This document shows positions 58,101 to 64,000 of a stretch of 64,000 nt of DNA, piece after piece. Made by a program: the position numbers and the translations under genes. The notes under the pieces are model-generated. The model was not told where the DNA came from and searched no databases. It saw only the letters and a program-made list of their open reading frames with translations. Origin of the DNA: JACVRW01 sp963837445 (GTDB lineage: Bacteria; Actinomycetota; Thermoleophilia; Solirubrobacterales; Thermoleophilaceae); assembly GCA_963837445.1 (NCBI GenBank), contig CAWINK010000001.1:62001-126000 (forward strand), given 5' to 3'. Numbering within the stretch: position 1 is the stretch's first letter; every line of letters begins with the position of its first letter.

Positions 58101-61100
58101 TCGTACTCGAACGTGGTGTCGCGCCCCGGTGCGCCCGACTGGCCCGCCGACGGAGCGGTGATCTTCGTGAGGTCGTCACGGGCGTTGTACTCGCGCGCCC
58201 ACGTGTGCCCGAGCGGCGTGGTCTCGCTCGTGAGGTTCCCCGCGGGGTCATAGGCAAAGCTGCGGCGCTCGCCCGCTGGATTGTCGACCGCCGAAAGTCG
58301 GTCGACGGCGTCGTACGCCATCGTCCACGCCAAGGTGCCCCGTGGCGTGTCGCGTCGCGTCACGTTGTCATTCGCGTCGTAGACGTAGTCCGTAACTTCG
58401 GTCGGAGTGAGGTCCGTCCCCGGGGCCGTCTGGCGCACCCGCCTGTCGAACTGGTCGTAGTCGAACGTGGTGGCCTGCTCGTCGCCGTCCACCGACTGAC
58501 GCAGGTTGCCGTTCCGGTCGTAACTGAAGGTGTTGACGATGAACCGGTTCGCGGGATCCGACGGGGTATCGGGCAGCGGAACGTGGAGCGGATAGGTGAC
58601 CTTGGTGATGCGACCGAGCTCGTCGCGCACGAAGGTCTTGGCCCTCGGGCCGGCGTCCGTGACCGCCGTGAGCCGCAGCTCGTCGTCGTACTCGAGGGAG
58701 GTCTGGCCCGCGGGCGGGAGCACATCAGGGAGCGCCTCTGGATCGACCAAGCCGAAGTCGCCGGTCGCGTGCGAGTCCGGCAGATCGGTGCGCTCTCGCG
58801 GCTGTGCCAGCAGCTCGTCCGCGGTCCGCTCGCGGATCTCGGGTCCGTCACCCGACGTGTCGTGGGTCCACCACGAGGGCCGGCCGGTGGACGCAAGCTC
58901 GCCGCTGTCGAGGAAGGTGTTCGTGAACGAGTTCCCCCGGCCGTCGGTGATCGTCGTCGGATCGCCGACGGCGTTGCGGCCGTAGGTGATGGTGTCGGTG
59001 AGCCCGGCGTACTGGTTGGGAGCCTTCGGGATCGAGCGGGCGGCCAGCTCGCCGGCCTCGTCATAGGTGTAGTCGGTGCGGAAGTTCGCGTACGACGATT
59101 CCGGTGCCGTGTCCGCTACTCCGGCCGTTCCTCTCGGTGAGACCTCGAACTTGAGCTGCCCGTTCGGGCGCCTTCCGTAGTGCGTGCGCTTGCCGAGCGG
59201 GTCGATCACGTCGACCAGCAGGTCGCGGAGGTCGTAACGGAACGTCGTCGTGTTGCCGCGGGCGTCCTTGACCGAGGTGCGGTTCCCGTTGCCGTCCCAG
59301 GCGTACTCCGTGCGGAAGTTGTGCGCCTCCGCCTCGGGCGTCGCCGGGTTATCGACCCCGGGATCCTCGACCTGCGCCACGCGGTTGTCGGCGAGGTCGT
59401 ACTCGAATGCGTACCGCTGGCCGGTGGCGAGCGCAGCGTTCTGGATCGGGTCGCCGCCGGCAGCGTTGTGCCTGGGATCCGCGAGCCCGACGACGTTCCC
59501 CCGAAGGTCGTAGGCCATCGATGTGATCAGCTGGGCCGGCTCGCCTGCGGCGGTCGAGCGGCGCGCGACCTTGACGAGGTTGCTCACGTCGTCGTAGGTG
59601 TAGTCCGTGGCGAATGCGTCGTCCGCGGAGTTGCCATCGACCATGCCCAGCGGCGCGACTCGGCGGATGACGTTGCCCTCGGTGTCGTAGCCGCTGAAAT
59701 CCACGTCGCCCGCCGCCGAGATGCGACGCTCGACCTCGTCCATCGGCGTGTACGTCCGCTCCGTGCTGCGGCCGATGCCGTCTGTCTCGAAGCGCAGGTT
59801 GCCGTTCAGGTCGTAGGACCACGAACGCGTGGTGAAGCGCTCGTTCGCCGGCGCGCCCGGGTCATCGGAGCGCTTTGGGACCTGCTCGGAGAGGATCCGG
59901 TCGTGCCCGTCATACGTGAAGCTCGAGGTGAAGGGCGCAGTCGGGTTGGCGGGTCCTCCCCTGCCGGCTCCGCGCGGGTCGGTGGCGGCCACCACATTGC
60001 ACGCCTTGTCGAAGCGATAGGCCCAGACGCCATCCTCCGGGTCCGTCACCTGCTGCGGCAGGCCGCATGGGTCGTGCGAGCTGTACTCCGTGCGGCCCTC
60101 CACCTCGTCCACTTCCGCGGTCACGACGCCGTTCGGGCCGTACTCGGTCCTAGCCGGATTCCTCTCGGGGTCCTCACGCTGAGTAGCGAGGCCGTCGTTG
60201 AGCGGCGCGCCGCCGGCGTCGGTATGACCGTATGACCACTTGGTCCGGCCGCCGTTCGGACTGATCACCTCGACAAGATCCGACACGAACAGCCGTCCCG
60301 CGTCGACCGACACGCCCGACGAATTCACACGCCCGCTCTGGTGGGCGGCGATCCCGGTGTGGTCCAGATACTCGAAGGTGGTCGTGCGCTGCTCACTAGC
60401 GCTGACCTGCTCCGCCCTCGAGAGCAGCAGCCCGTTCGCGTTGTAGTTCATCGACGTCTTCGATGAGGCGGGGGTCCCGGCCGCCCGGGTCACCTCAGCG
60501 ACGTTGTTGTCGTCGGTCCCGCTGTCCGGGATCTCGTTGTCCCACGCCACGTCGGTCACGGCGCCGCGCGCGTCGATCTGCTTCGACATACGGCCGCGGG
60601 CGTCGAGCTCGTACGTCGTCTGCTTGCCGCGGGTATCGGTGACCACCGTCCGGTCCACCTCTTGAGCGACGTTGAAGGCGGTTCTAGAGGCCGCGCCGCG
60701 GCGGTCGGTGATGGCGGTGACCTCGCGGTCAAACAGGAGCAGGTCCGTCGCAGACTTCCCGTCCGCGGTCGCCTCGTACTCGATGGTCGTGCTGCGCCCG
60801 TTCGGGTCTTCGACCGACGTAAGCGGCCGATTAGGCCAGGCGGCGGTCTCGTAGGCGAACGTGAACTTGCGCTGCTCGCCTGCCGAGGGCTTGGCCTCGA
60901 CGAGTTCCGTCAGGCGACTGTCGGCGTCGTAATTGAAATCGAGGACGCGCCCGGCCTCGTCCTGGATCGTGTCGATGGGCCCCGACGCATAGGCCGCACT
61001 CTCGAGGCTCTGGTTGGCCGCATCCCGTGCCGCGCTGGGCACCCCGGTCCATGGGTTGAACTCCGAGACGGTTTCGGAGATCGCGCGCGGCTTATACGCG

Positions 61101-64000
61101 ATCGACAAAACGCGGCCACCCGGGTCCTCGACCTCCGTGACCTTCCGGGGACAGACCTTCGCTACCGGGAAGAAGACGTTGCGCGGCGAGCTCATCGTGT
61201 TCGGGTCGACCAGGGCCTGGCAGGCGTCCCGCATCGGCGAACGGAACTCATAGGTGAACCTCATCACGTTGCCGACGCGGTCCTCGATCGTCTTCAGGTA
61301 GCCCACCTGGTCGAAGAAGAAGGTGACGCCGTCGGGGCGCGTGGCGGCCCACGCCTTGTTCGGCTCCTCGAGCCGCTCGAAGCCGAACAGGGGACTGTCG
61401 ATCGGGCCTAGTGAACGCGAGAACCGGCGCAGGTGGAGCTGCACGCCCTTCGGCGCGAGGAAGACGGACGAACCGGGCGTCTCCGCAGTGAAGAGATGGC
61501 GCGTGCCGTCCGCGTCGGTGAGCGTGACTCTGCCGGCCTCGGCCAGGTCGACGTTCAACCGCTCGTTCAACCGCGTGGGGCCAGACACGCCGAGCGAGAA
61601 GCCCTGGCCGGCCTCGTCGTAGGGCCGGTAGAGCTGCTCGACCGGCGTCTCCACCAGCGGCATCTGGACGCGCTGCTGCGAGTTGTATGTCAGGTTGACG
61701 ACTGTCGAGAGACCGCGGCCCGGATTGACCATCGGGGTGGAGTGCCAGACCAGGTTGCCGTTGTCGAGGTTCACGTGCGCGGCGGTTTCCCCGCCCGTGT
61801 CGGTCGACTCGTACGACCACCAGTTCTCGAGGCCGATGCGGTCGGCGTCGCGGTCGACCTGCTGCGCGGGGACGAAGATCGGGAAGTCCTCGTACGCCGC
61901 ATGTCCGGTGGCCCCTGCCTGCTGCCAGCCGGGGCTGCTGTCGGCGAGCTGGTCCTTGGCCACGACCCGGACCGTGTACTCGCCCGCTGGCAGCCCGACC
62001 GCAGGCGACCACGTCTCGTTGCGCTCGCAGCTGCTCTGCGGGCATGTGTACGGACCGAAGGTCTGCACCGGGACCCCGAACCCGTCGTGCTCGTGCTCCG
62101 CGTTCCGGAAGCGCCCGTCAGTCGTCTCAGGTGTCTCAGGCGCCTCAACATCGCTCAGGTCGAGGTCGGTCTCTCGTCGTAGGTACACCTCGACCGTCCT
62201 GACACCGGAGCGCTTCGTCGAGTCGCTCGCCAGGGAGCCGTCGGTCGCTTTGATCTTCAGCTGAGGCGACGCCTCGGTGGTCGCCTGACCTCCCTGATGG
62301 ATCGTGCTGCCCCGGAAGTCGAGAACGGGCGGAGAGCGGTCGACCTTGATATCCCAGGGCTTCGTCGTACCACGGGTACCATCGCTGACGTCTGCGCGCA
62401 TGTGGCTGATTCCCTCAGCGAAACCAGCCGTGTCGTACGAGAAGGTTTCGGTATGAGTTGGCGGGCAGAGATACGGACTCGGGACGCCGGTGCAGGTTGG
62501 GCTTTGATGGCGTTCGTAACCCGGCCCGTAGGCAGCGAACCACCGGGCCCCAAACCCTGGGTCGCTCCCGGTGACGGCGACGCTCTTGCTCTCATTGTGG
62601 ACCCACGCATCCACGTTGTTAGGCGAATGGGCCAGTGACGCGCTGGGTGTGTCTGGATCCTTGAGGTAGAGGACGGCGTTCCCGAGAAAGGCGTGGTACT
62701 CCACCCCCGAGTTGGCGAACGCCTCCCGGACCCGAACTTCCAGATGGGCCTGATCAGTCCAGCGCTCGTCCCATGGGGGCGGCGTGAAATAGCCGGGAGG
62801 CATGTAGAACGAGTGGTTGGTGAGCGGTCCGTAGTGCCACCAACTCGCCACGCTTTTCTGGCCTTGGCGAACCGAGTGCATCGCGGCGATCACCCATAGC
62901 CGCCCGGCCTGGTTCGTGTAGATGCTGTTCCAGTCGACACCGGCGATGTAAGTCGAACGCGTTGTGTTCTGGGCAAGGCGCCAGTACCACATCGCGTTCT
63001 GGTTCACGGCATAGGAATGGTTCCCGTATGTACCTATCCAGAGTCCGGTGCGGGCGAAGTCAGAACGCCAACCGCGGAGGCTCCACGCCGACGACCCAAG
63101 GGTGCCTGCGTTATAGACAAAACCGGCCCACAGCGATTGCTCGTTCGCGTACATGCCGACGCTCTCAGTCGGCGGGTCGACGAGGATCGGATACGCGTAC
63201 TCGCCAGCGTGATGGTCCACATGGACGCGAACTCGGCCCCCCTGATGGAGGTCCATCCGCACGGGCACCTCCCTGCGTTGCGAGTCCATCGCAGCTGCTG
63301 GGTGAACCCGCGCGATAACGTAACCCCCACGTACCACCTCGATGGTTTCGCCGCGTCCCTGTTGCAGGGCGGAGCCCTCTGGTCCGGTGATCTCGAAATC
63401 GAGCGCCTCCGGGCTGGCCGGCGAACGTAGCTGCCAGAAGAGCTCAAGTCCTCGGGCGGTCGGCGTTATCGCCACATCCGTGTCCACAGCGACACCCCCG
63501 TATACGGCCGTGTTGCCCACGACGTGGGCGCGCGTCGCTACTGGACCCGCCGACCCCAGCGGCGTCAGCGTCACGCTGGGATCGCCGAGCCGGACACCCC
63601 CAGAGAGCAACTCGGGTATCGCGAGAGGGACGAGCGGATTCTTGGCGGCAAAGCCGGTCTCGCTGGGTACGAGCGACAGATCGACCGGGCTACCGTTGGC
63701 ACGTAGGGGCAGTTCCGACAGCGCGAGCTCCGTAGTCTGACCCCGCGCGACAAGTGCGGCGTGGTCGCTGGTATAGCGCTTCACCCGAATGTCATCTGGG
63801 AGCAACTCGGAGTCGCCCAGGGCCTCGCCGAATCGGTCCTTGAGCAGCCGTGCTGCCGATACGACGTCCCGGTTGCGGTGAGCGGTCTGGGAGAGTCGCA
63901 GTTCCTCTCGTGCCGACGGAGTTTCGCGCAGTGCTTCCCCACGGAGCCGCGTGTCGCGCATGTGCTCTTCCCACAACAACGGCGAGCTCCCGGGTTCCGC
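55156..64000 (-). CDS. Giant Rhs/YD-repeat protein (module A; 5' end beyond window, frameshift near 56362)
   Basis: A WapA/Rhs-type toxin-delivery protein of more than 2,900 residues. The frame is open at the right window edge. Seen: an N-terminal beta-rich region (63.9-61.9 kb; VGNTAVYGGVAVDTDVAI, PILVDPPTES), Ig-like part, LENWWSYESTDTGGETAAHV at the entry to the Rhs shell, then tens of YD repeats (YDANGNLRRE, FSYDRNGNLRQ, YEYNTGNLLRA) and the conserved closing core RPYRPDIGRFLVQDRFESAS ... NPVNNIEFDGH. The tail (55930-55156) has a pre-toxin helix region (LDRLGLMPGLGVAGKGVKGG) and a C-terminal domain with YEIEDIGPDP, RRSPFYEGEHETLRRHGYPN, an unnamed putative toxin. One extra base at about 56362 breaks the frame within the core, although other modules read through. 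Confidence 0.88.
55930..56556 (-). repeat. Rhs core repeat, copy A (in the main gene)
   Basis: About 630-bp block present five times in the window: here, 53372-54003 (B), 51870-52043 (C, truncated), 49755-50397 (D) and 46595-47179 (E, 5'-truncated). All encode the closing Rhs core from DTTYGYDAFGRM to NIEFDGH with nearly identical bases, and all diverge immediately after DGH into different tails. Confidence 0.92.

Noticed and set aside
1..64000. tRNA, rRNA, insertion-sequence transposase or replication origin
   Set aside because: None was recognised by reading gaps and motifs on both strands; a covariance-model scan would be needed to exclude small RNAs.

Overview
The window is GC-rich with dense, short-gapped genes, many GTG/TTG starts and many 1-4 nt start/stop overlaps (ATGA, TTGA, GTGA, TGATG). 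This fits a high-GC actinomycete. The secreted proteins with Lys/Arg-rich C-terminal domains, the ferritin-like/TatAC operon and the WapA-like Rhs locus suggest Thermoleophilia (Solirubrobacterales-like). That placement is inferred from gene style only; there is no rRNA here.

1-19.4 kb: methylated-amine (betaine/dimethylglycine) catabolism and uptake. A DmdA/GcvT-type demethylase and a MetF-like reductase lie on the minus strand. A dimethylglycine/sarcosine dehydrogenase, EtfB, EtfA and a DgcB-like membrane Fe-S oxidoreductase lie on the plus strand. A glycine-betaine ABC transporter (ATPase, two-domain permease, binding lipoprotein) follows at 15-19 kb. A FadR-type GntR regulator sits in the middle. 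A TGATATATCA palindrome occurs before the MetF operon, in the divergent dehydrogenase promoter, next to gntR itself and before the ABC operon, so these units look like one regulon. PhoD, an exonuclease, a CBS/DUF294 protein, a permease remnant and an aldehyde dehydrogenase are interspersed.

19.4-36.9 kb: housekeeping and accessory genes. These include a cupin, a KimA-like potassium transporter with KdpD/KdpE-like regulators, DsrE, MarR with MMPL, an MBL hydrolase divergent from SoxR with a 20-bp palindromic operator, secreted proteins, a HAD phosphatase, a holin-like plus DUF1906/M15-like lysin pair, AraC, VOC, and an ECF sigma factor with an ArsR regulator.

36.8-42.8 kb: a compact candidate peptide-modification cluster. 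It holds a methyltransferase, a 21-codon peptide gene with a perfect ribosome binding site, a strong hairpin and an MccB/PaaA-like E1 enzyme. Small SnoaL-like and secreted proteins follow, then an operon of two Tat-type ferritin-like proteins with TatA and TatC.

42.6-64 kb (minus strand): a secreted amidohydrolase, then a polymorphic-toxin island. A giant Rhs/YD-repeat gene (cut by the window end) is followed by four displaced Rhs C-terminal modules. Each repeats part of one conserved core, then has a different toxin tail and an immunity gene: WHH-type nuclease, Ntox50-like, RelE-like candidate and barnase-type RNase with barstar. One module carries a copied signal-peptide block from the neighbouring amidohydrolase gene.

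About ten genes carry single-base frameshifts whose other frame continues the same protein (dehydrogenase, etfB, dgcB twice, DUF294, kdpD, kdpE, Rhs core, immunity genes). Sequencing indels are the simplest explanation, so these genes should not be called dead without raw-read support.
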